Source: Paraburkholderia eburnea
Lineage (GTDB): Bacteria > Pseudomonadota > Gammaproteobacteria > Burkholderiales > Burkholderiaceae
Length of the DNA: 64,000 nucleotides
NCBI RefSeq assembly: GCF_002917095.1
Contig: NZ_PQGA01000009.1
Location: 165,941-229,940 of the forward strand
Direction: 5' to 3'
The position numbers were made by a program, and so were the translations under genes. The notes under the pieces are model-generated. The model saw only the letters and a list, made by a program, of their open reading frames with translations. It had not been told where the DNA came from and did not search any database. This document shows, one piece after another, positions 1 through 8,548 of this stretch; position 1 is the stretch's first letter, and each line of letters begins with the position of its first letter.

Positions 1-139
1 GACGCGCCACGGCGGCGATCACGGGCACCGATCGCGTGCGATTGGCGAAGTAGAGATAGAACGCAGTCCCGAACCCCGTGCCCACGAGCAGCACGGACGA
101 GAGGATATGCAGGGTCTTGACGACGAGATAGACGTTCAT
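1..139 (-). CDS. DUF2269-like inner-membrane protein (5' part only)
   Basis: The reverse strand from 139 reads MNVYLVVKTLHILSSVLL and then a glycine-rich membrane segment before the window edge cuts it. An N-terminal hydrophobic helix with a His-Ile-Leu motif is typical of small DUF2269-type membrane proteins. The start codon overlaps the stop of the upstream epimerase/DoxX gene as ATGA (136-139), so the two are translationally coupled. The function is not known. The family name is a recognition call from about 46 residues, so it is tentative; that it is the start of a membrane protein is well supported. Confidence 0.6.
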   Translation of the reverse strand, partial: MNVYLVVKTLHILSSVLLVGTGFGTAFYLYFANRTRSVPVIAAVAR

Positions 140-1392
140 GGGCGGACTTCCTCGCTCAGGAGTACCAGGAGCAGAGTAAGAATCGGCAGGTTCTTGAGGA
201 TCGAGCCGAATGGGTCGGTGAGGAGGTCGGGCAGCGCGATCGCGATAATCGCGGTGTATGCGACGATGAGGGCGATCTGCGCGCACCACAGACGCCTTCC
301 GGGCCAGAAGATTGTGGCAAGACCAAACGTGAAATCGAGCGCGGAGGCCGCGTAAAGCGCAGTCAGCGCCGCGCTTGCGTGCAGGCCGACGCGCGCCAGC
401 AGCGCGAGGCTTTGCGCTTGCGGATGAAGCCATGCGCTGACGATTGCGCTCCAGATCCACATGACGGCCAGCGCGAAACGCAATGCGTAGGACCGCCAGG
501 CTTCGAGCGCTTCGCGCCGCAACGATGCGGCTTCGTCCTGCGCGATGAAGTCGCGAATACCCATCGGCGCGCGTTCGAGCAGCGCCGTCGTCGCGGCGAC
601 ATCGGCGGTGCTGCCGGACTGGAGCATGCGCCAGGTATCGCGCGTGAGCATCGTGCCAGGCACGTGCTCGAACAGCGCGGCCGTGCCGCCAACCAGCACG
701 GCAGGCATACCCATGCTCGGCGCAGGCGCGAATCCGAGTGCCCGGCGAAAGACGGCCAGCATCTCGCGATACTCGACCTCTTCACCGCCGACGATATCGA
801 GCGTCTGTCTCGCAGGCGTACGAGCATCGATCAGGCGCGCGACGGCCTCGGCCAGATCGTCCGCGTGGACGTGCCGCAGTCGTTGGTGTCCGCCTGCCGG
901 AAGCACATGAAGCGGTATGCTGGCGAGCGCGCGAAAGAAACGCGCCGACGTGCCGTGTGTGCCATAGACCAGCGCGGGTCGCACGATCTGCCAGTCGATC
1001 GGCAAGCTCTGCAAATGGCGGTCCGCCGCCAGTTTGCTCGTGAAATAAGGCGCCGCTCCCGTCTCCACACCGAGCGCCGATATTTGCACGACGCGCTTCA
1101 CGCCCGCCTGCTGGCACGCATCGAAAAGCGCAATCGGGCCACGTACATGAACGGCGTCGAAGGTTTGCTCGCCATGCTCCAGAAGAATGCCCACCGCGTT
1201 GACGACAGCATCGAAGCCATCAAGTTGCGCGCGCAACGTTAAAGAATCGGGAGGCGCTGCAAAGTCGATCTGGATTTCATCGGCGTGCGTGGCATGGCGC
1301 ACGCCTTTCACGACGCGATGGCCGCGACGTTCGAGCGATGCGCACAAGGCGCTGCCGATAAATCCGTGTGCACCGCAAACAAGGATATTCAT
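136..1392 (-). CDS. NAD(P)-binding epimerase/SDR fused to a C-terminal DoxX-like membrane domain
   Basis: Residues 1-290 form an atypical/extended SDR: a GxxGxxG nucleotide-binding loop at 7-13 (GAHGFIG) and a YFTSK catalytic motif with Y116 and K120. Residues from about 295 to the end carry four hydrophobic segments resembling a DoxX-like quinone/membrane domain, so the dehydrogenase domain is probably tethered to the inner membrane. The substrate cannot be read from sequence. The start is backed by a GGGAGG ribosome-binding site 7 bases upstream. The gene is followed by an overlapping DUF2269-like gene and preceded by a dyad (1432-1457) that matches the one in front of the neighbouring GbsR/MarR gene, suggesting control by that regulator. 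Confidence 0.8.
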   Translation of the reverse strand: MNILVCGAHGFIGSALCASLERRGHRVVKGVRHATHADEIQIDFAAPPDSLTLRAQLDGFDAVVNAVGILLEHGEQTFDAVHVRGPIALFDACQQAGVKRVVQISALGVETGAAPYFTSKLAADRHLQSLPIDWQIVRPALVYGTHGTSARFFRALASIPLHVLPAGGHQRLRHVHADDLAEAVARLIDARTPARQTLDIVGGEEVEYREMLAVFRRALGFAPAPSMGMPAVLVGGTAALFEHVPGTMLTRDTWRMLQSGSTADVAATTALLERAPMGIRDFIAQDEAASLRREALEAWRSYALRFALAVMWIWSAIVSAWLHPQAQSLALLARVGLHASAALTALYAASALDFTFGLATIFWPGRRLWCAQIALIVAYTAIIAIALPDLLTDPFGSILKNLPILTLLLVLLSEEVRP

Positions 1393-1431
1393 GCGTGAGC
1401 CTCCCTGGCGACTGATATTGCTAAAATTACT

Positions 1432-1457
1432 GTTATTTCTGTATTAAAAGAAATAAC
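1432..1457. promoter_or_regulatory. Candidate GbsR/MarR operator upstream of the epimerase operon
   Basis: Inverted repeat GTTATTTCT-N8-AGAAATAAC with perfect 9-base arms (1432-1440 and 1449-1457). It lies 40 bp upstream of the start at 1392. The same arms with the same 8-base spacer occur at 2056-2081 in front of the regulator gene. Shared arms and identical spacing argue for one dimeric regulator; the identity of the binder is inferred from proximity. Confidence 0.6.
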
Positions 1458-1505
1458 GAGCCAAAAAAAACAGGCTCCCGATTTCCAGAGCCTGCCTTTG
1501 CGACC

Positions 1506-2033
1506 TCAAGATTTGCGTCTGACCACCTTGCTGATCTTCGCGCCCATGCCTAGCGTCTTCATGAGCGTTTCCGGCTTCAACCGCAGCATCTCGTCGGACC
1601 AGGTCGTCAGGGTTTCGAGAAACTGCAGCGTGTCGCGAATGCGCTGCTCGGTTTCGCGGCTTTCCCTGGCGATCTCCGGGCCGTCGAGCGTGTCGCGCAG
1701 CATCGTGAGCGTGGGGTCGATTTCGCGCTGGCGGCGGCCTTCGACAATCAGTTTGAACAGCTCCCAGACATCGGTGGAGGTTTCGAAGTGATCGCGCCGG
1801 TCGCCCATCACATGCACGACTTTGGCAAGCCGCCACGATTGCAGCTCCTTCAGGCTCGTGCTGACGTTCGAGCGCGCGACGCCCAGCGCCTCGGCGATTT
1901 CGTCGGCGGCGACGGGGCGGCCCAGCAGATAGAGCAGGGCGTGAATCTGCGCCACGGTGCGGTTGACGCCCCAGCGCGAGCCCATCTCGCCCCAATGCAG
2001 GATGAACTTTTCGGCGGTCGGTGTGAGTTCCAT
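1506..2033 (-). CDS. GbsR/MarR-family transcriptional regulator
   Basis: A 175-aa winged-helix protein. The opening region (FILHWGEMGSRWGVNRT) and the helix-turn-helix around residues 40-70 (AADEIAEALGVARSNVSTSL) match GbsR-type MarR regulators, which sense small ligands and often repress nearby transport or osmolyte genes. An upstream in-frame TTG at 2069 would add 12 residues but lies inside a perfect dyad, so the ATG at 2033 is preferred. The predicted operator occurs both here and in front of the downstream epimerase operon, pointing to autoregulation plus local control. The inducer is unknown. Confidence 0.82.
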   Translation of the reverse strand: MELTPTAEKFILHWGEMGSRWGVNRTVAQIHALLYLLGRPVAADEIAEALGVARSNVSTSLKELQSWRLAKVVHVMGDRRDHFETSTDVWELFKLIVEGRRQREIDPTLTMLRDTLDGPEIARESRETEQRIRDTLQFLETLTTWSDEMLRLKPETLMKTLGMGAKISKVVRRKS

Positions 2034-2050
2034 GGGCTCGACTGTATGGA

Positions 2051-2086
2051 CTTCAGTTATTTCTGTCAAGACAGAAATAACTGAAG
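2051..2086. promoter_or_regulatory. 36-bp perfect palindrome upstream of the GbsR/MarR gene
   Basis: Left arm CTTCAGTTATTTCTGT (2051-2066), loop CAAG, right arm ACAGAAATAACTGAAG (2071-2086): 16 paired positions without mismatch. Its core, GTTATTTCT-N8-AGAAATAAC (2056-2081), is identical in arms and spacing to the site at 1432-1457. It sits 18 bp upstream of the ATG of the regulator gene, so it is most likely an autoregulatory operator. A terminator is unlikely because no T-run follows on either strand. Confidence 0.65.
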
Positions 2087-2102
2087 TGAGCGCGTAAGGC
2101 TA

Positions 2103-2948
2103 TCAGGCCGTTTCGTCAACGCCCAGCGAGCGGGTTTGCGTTGGCGGGAAGAAGTTCGGGATGGCGCGGCTGTCCGTGCCGAAGATGTCCATCCGCAGCA
2201 CGCCGTACGACGTATGCCCCGACGACGAGGTGAAAGTGGCCGTGCCGTTTTTCGCGGCCTGGACGCTCTTCATGAAGTTCAGAAAGCCCGTCGCGCTGCC
2301 GGGATCCTGTGCCAGGTTCAACGTGTTGCTGCTGCTCGTGTCGCTGCCGATGTGATACGTACCGCCTTTCATGAGCGTCGATTGCGCTTCCGTACCGAGC
2401 TTCGAGAACAGCGACATGAAGCTGGTGAGTTTGTCGGCCTGTTGGCTCACCGCCTGGGTTTGCGATGCCGTTAGCGGATTGCCGTCCGCATCGGCCCATG
2501 TCGAATAGCCTGCGACAGCGTCGTCGTGGAACGACCGCACGGCTTGCACGAGCGATGCGCTGTTGTTGAGCTTGTCCTGGAGCCAACTCTTATCGGCGGC
2601 GCTCATCGTCTTCGACGTGACGGCGATGCTGCCGTTGTCCGAGGAAAAATCGAAGTCGGCGTTGGCCAGATCCGGGCGCTCCTTGATCAGCGACTGCATG
2701 ACCGGAATGAGCGCGTTGGCGATGTTGGCGGCGTCGGCGCCCATCTTCAGCGGTGCACCGAGTGCGCTCAGATATTTGTTCAGGCGTGTCTGATCGAGCG
2801 GATCGACGGCGGTGAGGGTGACCGGCGTGGACGAGTCCGGCGTAACCGAAGCGGCTCCGGTCTGCGCAGCAAGCCGGATACTGGCGCTGGCGCCGGAATC
2901 CGCGCCGATCAGGCCGATGGTATTCGCAGTGTCGATCGTTAGACTCAT
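2103..2948 (-). CDS. Hypothetical protein, Ser/Thr/Ala-rich
   Basis: A 281-aa protein I do not recognise. It starts with MSLTIDTANTIG, has no hydrophobic signal peptide and no membrane segments, and its first 50 residues are rich in Ser, Thr and Ala. The middle is helical with repeated Ala/Asn/Ser-rich stretches; the C-terminus (about 195-260) is Gly/Ser/Thr-rich and ends in a Pro-rich tail. A good ribosome-binding site (GGGAG, 7-8 bases upstream) and high third-position GC support a real gene. It is upstream of and in the same direction as the GbsR/MarR gene, 69 bp away, but the palindrome between them suggests separate control. Confidence 0.65.
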   Translation of the reverse strand: MSLTIDTANTIGLIGADSGASASIRLAAQTGAASVTPDSSTPVTLTAVDPLDQTRLNKYLSALGAPLKMGADAANIANALIPVMQSLIKERPDLANADFDFSSDNGSIAVTSKTMSAADKSWLQDKLNNSASLVQAVRSFHDDAVAGYSTWADADGNPLTASQTQAVSQQADKLTSFMSLFSKLGTEAQSTLMKGGTYHIGSDTSSSNTLNLAQDPGSATGFLNFMKSVQAAKNGTATFTSSSGHTSYGVLRMDIFGTDSRAIPNFFPPTQTRSLGVDETA

Positions 2949-3265
2949 CCGCTACTCCCGTCTGGTTTTCAATCTGTTTACGGCAAGCGGCACGGATATC
3001 TTTAGAGTCGCCTGAACGGTGACGCGATGTCGCCGTTGCTCGACGGCTGGTCGGTGCTCAAGCGGCGGTTCGCGGGCCTCAGGCTTTTTGTATCGCCGTG
3101 TATCTGGCGCAGTCACAGACACGCGGGCTTGCACGAAGGCCGGTGAGTGGACACAAGCGGGATACGTGGGGGCGTTCAAATACACCCATGCCAGTCAGCC
3201 ACGTCGCAAAGGCGATAAACCGGCTGACCGGATCGGATTCTTCCTTAACCCGCTGGAGAAAAGCC

Positions 3266-3601
3266 ATGAAACTCGTTCAATCGCTGCTCGTCGCTGTCGT
3301 CGTCGCTGTTCCCGCTGTGTCGTTCGCTCAGTCGAATGAGCCGGTGACCCGCGCCCAGGTTCGCGCCGAACTGGTGCAACTGGAGAAGGCGGGCTACAAC
3401 CCGGCCGCAGACTACACGCAATACCCGCAGAATCTGCAGGCCGCGCAAGCACGTATCGATGCGCAGAATCAGGGTGCGGCATCGGCTTATGGCTCGGGGG
3501 CGAGTGGAAGCTCGGCGGCGGGTGTTCGCACGGTTCATGGCGCGGCTGATAGCGCGCAGAACGATGTAGTGGGCCTTGGACCGATCTACGCGCACTCCTA
3601 A
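3266..3601 (+). CDS. DUF4148 domain protein, exported
   Basis: A 111-aa small exported protein. Residues 1-22 are a clear signal peptide (MKLVQSLLVAVVVAVPAVSFAQ). The mature part contains TRAQVRAELVQLEKAGYNPA, the hallmark of the DUF4148 family that is strongly expanded in Burkholderia and relatives; its function is unknown. The frame is open further upstream (to 3098), but the ATG at 3266 follows a GGAG motif and places the signal peptide at the N-terminus, so it is chosen. The C-terminus is low-complexity Gly/Ser/Ala. Confidence 0.85.
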   Translation: MKLVQSLLVAVVVAVPAVSFAQSNEPVTRAQVRAELVQLEKAGYNPAADYTQYPQNLQAAQARIDAQNQGAASAYGSGASGSSAAGVRTVHGAADSAQNDVVGLGPIYAHS

Positions 3602-3619
3602 GCATTGGATTGTCCCGGC

Positions 3620-5215
3620 TCAATCACCCTGCCAGGCGGCCCCACCGTCCGGCGGGGCGCCGCCGATTTCACCGGTGGCGAGCGCAAGCGACGCGGCGGC
3701 GGACAGCGCGGCGCTATAGCTGTCCGCGTAGGCGTTCTGCGCGGCGAGCAACTGATTCTGCGCGAGGAGCGCATCGGTAATCGAGCCGACGCCGTGCCGA
3801 TAAGCCGCGAACGCTGCGTCATAAGTCGTCTGCGTGGCGTCGAGCAGCGCCTTCGCCGCGTTGTTTGAAGCGAGGCTCGTGGCCAGCGCGTTCTGCGCGG
3901 CGACGATCTGGCGAACGGCTTCGTCGCGCGTATGCGTCGATTTCGCGCTGGCGCTGTCCGCGTCGTTGCGCGCCTGCATCAGCACGGCGGAGCGCAGGCC
4001 GCCGTCGTAGAGCGGAATCGTCACGCCCAGAAAAATGCTGCCGCTGCGGCGGCTCCCATTCAGGTTTACCGTGGCCGCCTGATCGCCGACCGGCGGAATC
4101 GCCGTGATCGCCGTGGTGCCCGTGCCATAGGCCGCCGACGCGGAGAGAAACACCTTCGGCATGAACGCTGCTTCGGCCGAGCGGATCTTCGCCTGGTTGG
4201 CCTGTTCGAGCGCGTAGGCGCTCTGCACATCGGGGCGGCGCGCGATCGCGTCCGTGACGATCTCATCGACCGGGCGATGCAGCGATGGCGAGAGCGCGCG
4301 CGGCGGCAAGGCGGCGATCGCCGGTTTCGACAACGGCGAAATGCCGAGCGCCGCCACGAGGCTCAGATAGCTGTCGCTGACCATGCCATCGGCCTGCACC
4401 TGGGCGAGATTGGCCTGGGCGCGGTTTTGCGTGGCCTGGGCGAGTTCGACCACGGTGCCCACGCCCTGCTTGAGCCGGGCGCGCGCGGCGGCGAGGATGC
4501 CGTCGGCGTTGTCGAGCGCCTGCTGCGTGGTGCGCGCGCGTGCAAACGCGGCCTCGTAGGTGTAGTACGCGACGCTGACGTCGTGGATCACCTGCTGATG
4601 GACGGCGGTGAACGCGATATTCGCGGCCAGCGAGAGCTGGTTGGCGGCATCCACGCGCGCGCGGCGACCGCCGAAGTCGAACAGCAGCCATTGCAGCGCG
4701 AGCACCGAAACCGTGCCGTGAATCTCGGCACTCGTCGATGAGGTGCCGAGCAGTGTGGTCGTCCCTCCACTTGCTGCCTGGTAGCCGCCGATCGCGGTCG
4801 CGGTGAGCTGCGGCAGGTACGCGGTCTTCGCGATGCCCGCGGCGAGCGCCGCGTTGCGCGCGTCGTTCCAGGCGACACGCGTGAGCGGATTGGCCGATTC
4901 CGCGATGTCGATCAGTTCGGGCAACGTGTACGCGTGGTTCGCGTCGAGCGCGGCGGCGGGTTCGATGCTCGACAGCGCAGCACTGCGGGGCAAGGTGTAG
5001 CCATCTTGCTTTGCCCTGGCATCGGTGATGTGCAGCGCCGGGCCGGGCACGATATTGCCCGTCGTGTCGGTCTGCGGCTGCCACGGACGGTCGGCGGCGG
5101 GGGGCGCGAGATCCAGCGAGGACGTCGCGCATCCGGCAAGTCCGGTCATCGAGAATGCAAGGGCCGATCCAGCGGCCAGTGCGATCGAACGCGGCGTCGG
5201 TTTAGGGGCGCGCAT
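3620..5215 (-). CDS. mdtP: Outer-membrane efflux lipoprotein (TolC/NodT type, MdtP-like)
   Basis: A 531-aa outer-membrane factor. The start chosen gives MRAPKPTPRS followed by a hydrophobic segment and the lipobox LAGC, so the mature protein is an acylated outer-membrane channel. Two outer-membrane-efflux repeats follow, with long coiled-coil stretches rich in Ala, Gln and Asn typical of TolC. The frame is open to 5341 with other ATGs at 5260 and 5341; the ATG at 5215 overlaps the stop of the FUSC gene by 14 bases, as expected in a coupled operon. Together with the upstream adaptor and FUSC pump genes it forms a tripartite exporter like E. coli MdtNOP, which has been linked to resistance to cytotoxic dyes and sulfa drugs. 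The symbol reflects operon order. Confidence 0.85.
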   Translation of the reverse strand: MRAPKPTPRSIALAAGSALAFSMTGLAGCATSSLDLAPPAADRPWQPQTDTTGNIVPGPALHITDARAKQDGYTLPRSAALSSIEPAAALDANHAYTLPELIDIAESANPLTRVAWNDARNAALAAGIAKTAYLPQLTATAIGGYQAASGGTTTLLGTSSTSAEIHGTVSVLALQWLLFDFGGRRARVDAANQLSLAANIAFTAVHQQVIHDVSVAYYTYEAAFARARTTQQALDNADGILAAARARLKQGVGTVVELAQATQNRAQANLAQVQADGMVSDSYLSLVAALGISPLSKPAIAALPPRALSPSLHRPVDEIVTDAIARRPDVQSAYALEQANQAKIRSAEAAFMPKVFLSASAAYGTGTTAITAIPPVGDQAATVNLNGSRRSGSIFLGVTIPLYDGGLRSAVLMQARNDADSASAKSTHTRDEAVRQIVAAQNALATSLASNNAAKALLDATQTTYDAAFAAYRHGVGSITDALLAQNQLLAAQNAYADSYSAALSAAASLALATGEIGGAPPDGGAAWQGD

Positions 5216-7217
5216 GGGTCGGCGTTTCACTGGGCGTGGCGATAGCGGGGATGCGTTCATAGCGTTGCGCGATGAGGTTGAGCAGCGCGTTGACGCCGGG
5301 ATCTGTGATGGCTTCGGCAGGAGGGGGAGAAGGGCTCTCATGAGCGTCGGTGCCGGGCGCGAGTTGCCGCGCGAGCGCGTCGAGGCGCGCCTCGCCTGTG
5401 GCGCCCGCTTGGCCCGCGGCGAGAAAGAGCGGCGCTTCCAGCGCGCCCAGTTCGGCGAGCGCGCGTCGCCGGCTGGCGATCCATGCGGGCGCAGGGCGAA
5501 CCCACGACGGCTCGTAATGAATCAGCCCCAGGTCCTGGCGCAGGCCGCCGTAGTCGGCCAGTGCGCCGGCGACGAGCGCGCGGCGCGTGGCGGCGTCGGT
5601 GGCGTGCGCGATGCGGGTCCATTGCGCGATCAGCTTCGTGAACGCTGCATCGATATGACCGGCGATGCTGACGGGCCAGACGCGCGTGAAGACCAGATAG
5701 ACCGCGACATTGCCGATCAGAATGCCGATTGCGCGGTCGCGCGCGATTGTCAGGTCGAACGCGGGCGCCGCGCCCTGGATCACGCACAGAAAGAACGCGA
5801 ACGCGATCTGCATACCCGCATAGGCGATGCGCGGCGACCCCATCGCGACCCATCCGGCCAGCCACGCACCCACGAAAACGAGCGCCATCAACTCGAAGCC
5901 GGTGGTCAGGATGGGCGTGACGAACACGATCGCCGCCGTGCCGAGCAACGCGCCAATCAGGCAACCCGTGATGCGCAGTGTGAGTTTTTCGACGGTTTCG
6001 GCGGTCGTGCTGAGCGACACCATGTAGCAGGTGATGAAGCAGGTATGGATGCCCTGCCAGTCGAGCTGCTGATAGAGCAGATAGCAGAACATCGCTGCCG
6101 CCGTGGTTTTGAGCGCATAGCGGATGTGATCGGGATTGGTGAACGCGTCCTCGTCGAAAAAGCCGCGACGGGCGGGGGCTTCTTGCGCAGGGGCAGGCGC
6201 TTGCGGTGGCGTCGCGAAATGCTCCAGCGCCGCGCGCAGGTCCGCGAGTACGACGGCGGCGAGCGGCGTGAGCTTCCTGTCATCGCAAACGGGCGTGGCG
6301 ATGTCCACCGGATAGCCGCCCGCGTCGAGTATCGCGGCCATCTGCGTCAGCGTGTCGGCGAATTGTGCGGCGCTTTCGGCGGGCAGCCGGGCGGCAGGCT
6401 CGCTCGCGGCAAGGTCCGTCGCGACCAGGATCGCCGTCGTGGATGCAGCCGCCTGGCGCAGTGCGGTTGCGTCGGCGGGTTTCAGGCTGCCTTCGAGTGT
6501 CGCGAGCTTCAGCCACGTCATGATCTGATGATCGCCTTCGCGCAGGCAGGCCGCGAACGCGGCGCGCCCGGCGGCGTTCGCGGGGTCGGTCAAACACAGG
6601 GCCGCGAGTTTTAGGCGCTGCGCAAGCTTCACGCTCGCCAGCCGTCGCGGCGAAGGTCCGATCAGCAGATTGACGACAATCGCCAGGCCAATCGGAATCG
6701 CGACGAACAACCATGCGTACAACAGCCCGCGCGTGGCCGCTTCGCCGACGGGGGCAAGACCCAGTTCATCGAGCCCGAAGCCGACGATCATCGCCACGAT
6801 CGCGCCGACCGGGCGCAACTTGCTCGCCGAGGTAACGAATAGTAATCCGAACGAAAGCAGCGCCATGCAGCCGACCCGCAGCGCGGGCACGTCGATGGAA
6901 AAGATCGCGAAGACCATTACGGTGCCGATGATCGCGGTGACGAGCAGCAGCAACGCGCAGGACATGAGGACGCTCGTGACGCGGTCCGGCCGGTTCAGGA
7001 AGAACACGATATAAGCCGATGTCGCGGCCTCGGGCGTGCCGTATGCGCTGGCCACGAGCACCGTGAGCGCGCAGATCAGCGCGATGCGCGTGACGATCGA
7101 CGCGCGCCCCGGAAACGGTGCGAGCAGTTTCATGATCTCGCGCGGACGCGGCGCGCTGACGTCGCCAGCAAGGTCGCCGGCAACGTCGATTCGAGCGTCA
7201 GCGGCAGGACTGGCCAT
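5202..7217 (-). CDS. mdtO: FUSC-family inner-membrane exporter (MdtO/AaeB-like)
   Basis: A 671-aa inner-membrane pump of the fusaric-acid-resistance/aromatic-acid-exporter family. Two bundles of about six hydrophobic helices (roughly residues 40-190 and 365-500) flank a cytoplasmic middle domain, and a second soluble domain ends the protein. Family members export aromatic carboxylates or drugs with a periplasmic adaptor and an outer-membrane channel, and both partners are adjacent. Its start overlaps the adaptor stop by 20 bases. The actual substrate cannot be read from sequence. Confidence 0.87.
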   Translation of the reverse strand: MASPAADARIDVAGDLAGDVSAPRPREIMKLLAPFPGRASIVTRIALICALTVLVASAYGTPEAATSAYIVFFLNRPDRVTSVLMSCALLLLVTAIIGTVMVFAIFSIDVPALRVGCMALLSFGLLFVTSASKLRPVGAIVAMIVGFGLDELGLAPVGEAATRGLLYAWLFVAIPIGLAIVVNLLIGPSPRRLASVKLAQRLKLAALCLTDPANAAGRAAFAACLREGDHQIMTWLKLATLEGSLKPADATALRQAAASTTAILVATDLAASEPAARLPAESAAQFADTLTQMAAILDAGGYPVDIATPVCDDRKLTPLAAVVLADLRAALEHFATPPQAPAPAQEAPARRGFFDEDAFTNPDHIRYALKTTAAAMFCYLLYQQLDWQGIHTCFITCYMVSLSTTAETVEKLTLRITGCLIGALLGTAAIVFVTPILTTGFELMALVFVGAWLAGWVAMGSPRIAYAGMQIAFAFFLCVIQGAAPAFDLTIARDRAIGILIGNVAVYLVFTRVWPVSIAGHIDAAFTKLIAQWTRIAHATDAATRRALVAGALADYGGLRQDLGLIHYEPSWVRPAPAWIASRRRALAELGALEAPLFLAAGQAGATGEARLDALARQLAPGTDAHESPSPPPAEAITDPGVNALLNLIAQRYERIPAIATPSETPTHARP

Positions 7218-8259
7218 GGCGGACCTCGACGATCGCGCTTGCGCCGATACGCACCAGCTTCGCGGGCGGCGTCTCTATGCGCACACGTACAGGAAAGCGC
7301 TGCGAGACCCGCACCCAGTTCACCGACTGCTGCACATAGGGCAGGCTGTGCGGAATATTGACGCGGTCGGTGTCAGCGATGCCCGCGCCGATGCCGATGA
7401 CCTTGCCGCTCATCGCCTGTTTTCGGTCGATCATCGAATACACGGTGGCGCAGTCGCCCACATCGATCGCGCCCAGCGCCGTCTCGCGGAAATTCGCCAC
7501 GGCGAACCATTCGCCCGTGTGGATCAAGGTGAAGATGGACTGATTCGGCGCGACGGTTTCGCCCGCGAGAATCGACAGCCCCGTGACATAGCCTTCGAAC
7601 GGCGCGCGCACGATCGTATCGTCCAGCGCGTGCTGGGCGAGCGCCAGCGCTGCTTCACGCGCGTGCAGGGAGGCGATCGCGTCGGCATCGTCGCCGATGG
7701 TCTGCGCCGAAGACCGCTGCTGCACTTTGGCCTGCTCGACCGATACGCTTGCGTCGCGCTGCGCGACGACCGCCTGATCGAACTGCTGGGCCGACACGTA
7801 GCCCTGCGCCGCGAGCGGGCGCAGCCGCTCGACGCTGCGTGTCGCGAGATCGTAGTTGTGCGTGGCGCGGCGGGTCTGGTCGGCAGCGAGCGTCGCGTTC
7901 GATGTTTCGCCGATCACCGAGCGCCGGCGCGTGGCCAGCGCCGCGCGCGCCACCTCGACTTCGGCCTGCGCCTGCTGGACCGCGAGCCGGTAAGGCACGG
8001 GATCGATTTCGAACAGCACGTCGCCCTTCGCGACATGCGCGTTCTCTTCGACCGGCACCCGCACGATGCGGCCGCCAACGGGCGAGGCGACATGCACGAC
8101 ATCGGCGTCGATGCTGGCATCGTCAGTCGAGGGATAGCGCGTCGAGCGATCATAGGCATACCAGAGCGCCGCCGCGCCAAGCAAGACAATCACGGCCGCG
8201 ATCGCGCGGCCCTTCCAGGCGGGGGAGGTGGGTGAAGAGGGAGCGCCGGCCATTTTCAT
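7198..8259 (-). CDS. mdtN: HlyD-family periplasmic adaptor (MdtN/EmrA-like)
   Basis: A 353-aa membrane-fusion protein. One N-terminal membrane anchor (about residues 18-38) is followed by a lipoyl half-motif (VASPVGGRIVRVPVEENAHV), a coiled-coil hairpin from about 85 to 195 and the second lipoyl half with APFEGYVTGLSILAGETVAP. It should bridge the FUSC pump and the outer-membrane channel encoded immediately downstream. It starts one base after the stop of the small YtcA-like gene, so the four genes form one operon in the order ytcA-mdtN-mdtO-mdtP. Confidence 0.88.
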   Translation of the reverse strand: MKMAGAPSSPTSPAWKGRAIAAVIVLLGAAALWYAYDRSTRYPSTDDASIDADVVHVASPVGGRIVRVPVEENAHVAKGDVLFEIDPVPYRLAVQQAQAEVEVARAALATRRRSVIGETSNATLAADQTRRATHNYDLATRSVERLRPLAAQGYVSAQQFDQAVVAQRDASVSVEQAKVQQRSSAQTIGDDADAIASLHAREAALALAQHALDDTIVRAPFEGYVTGLSILAGETVAPNQSIFTLIHTGEWFAVANFRETALGAIDVGDCATVYSMIDRKQAMSGKVIGIGAGIADTDRVNIPHSLPYVQQSVNWVRVSQRFPVRVRIETPPAKLVRIGASAIVEVRHGQSCR

Positions 8260-8260
8260 C

Positions 8261-8548
8261 TCAGAGCGCCCCCGTTCCCAACAGCCAGACGAGCACCCCG
8301 ACGACGACGCCGATCGCCGTGCAGACGGACAACTGATAGGGCACCTCGCGGGCCCAGCCGGTCTTGACGAAGACGCGATGCGCCACCACCGCGCCCACGA
8401 CGCCGGCCACGCCGCTGGTCAGCCAGAAGGGAAAGTACGCGCCGAATAGCGCAAAGGACGGCGCGCCGCGCGCAGCGCAGCCCGCAAGCGGCGCGGATGC
8501 CAGCAGTGAACAGGCGGTAGCGGTTCTGGGCCATGTACGTTGTTTCAT
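8261..8548 (-). CDS. ytcA: YtcA-family small membrane lipoprotein
   Basis: A 95-aa protein. It starts MKQRTWPRTATACSLLASAP with lipobox LAGC, then SFALFGAYFPFW and two hydrophobic helices (about 30-55 and 70-92). The pattern of lipobox, a G-A-Y-(F/Y)-P-x-W motif and two helices matches E. coli YtcA, which sits at the head of the mdtNOP operon. The frame is open upstream to 8959, but this part has no coding character and the start at 8548 places the signal peptide correctly. The function is unknown; its position suggests an accessory part of the exporter. Confidence 0.75.
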   Translation of the reverse strand: MKQRTWPRTATACSLLASAPLAGCAARGAPSFALFGAYFPFWLTSGVAGVVGAVVAHRVFVKTGWAREVPYQLSVCTAIGVVVGVLVWLLGTGAL

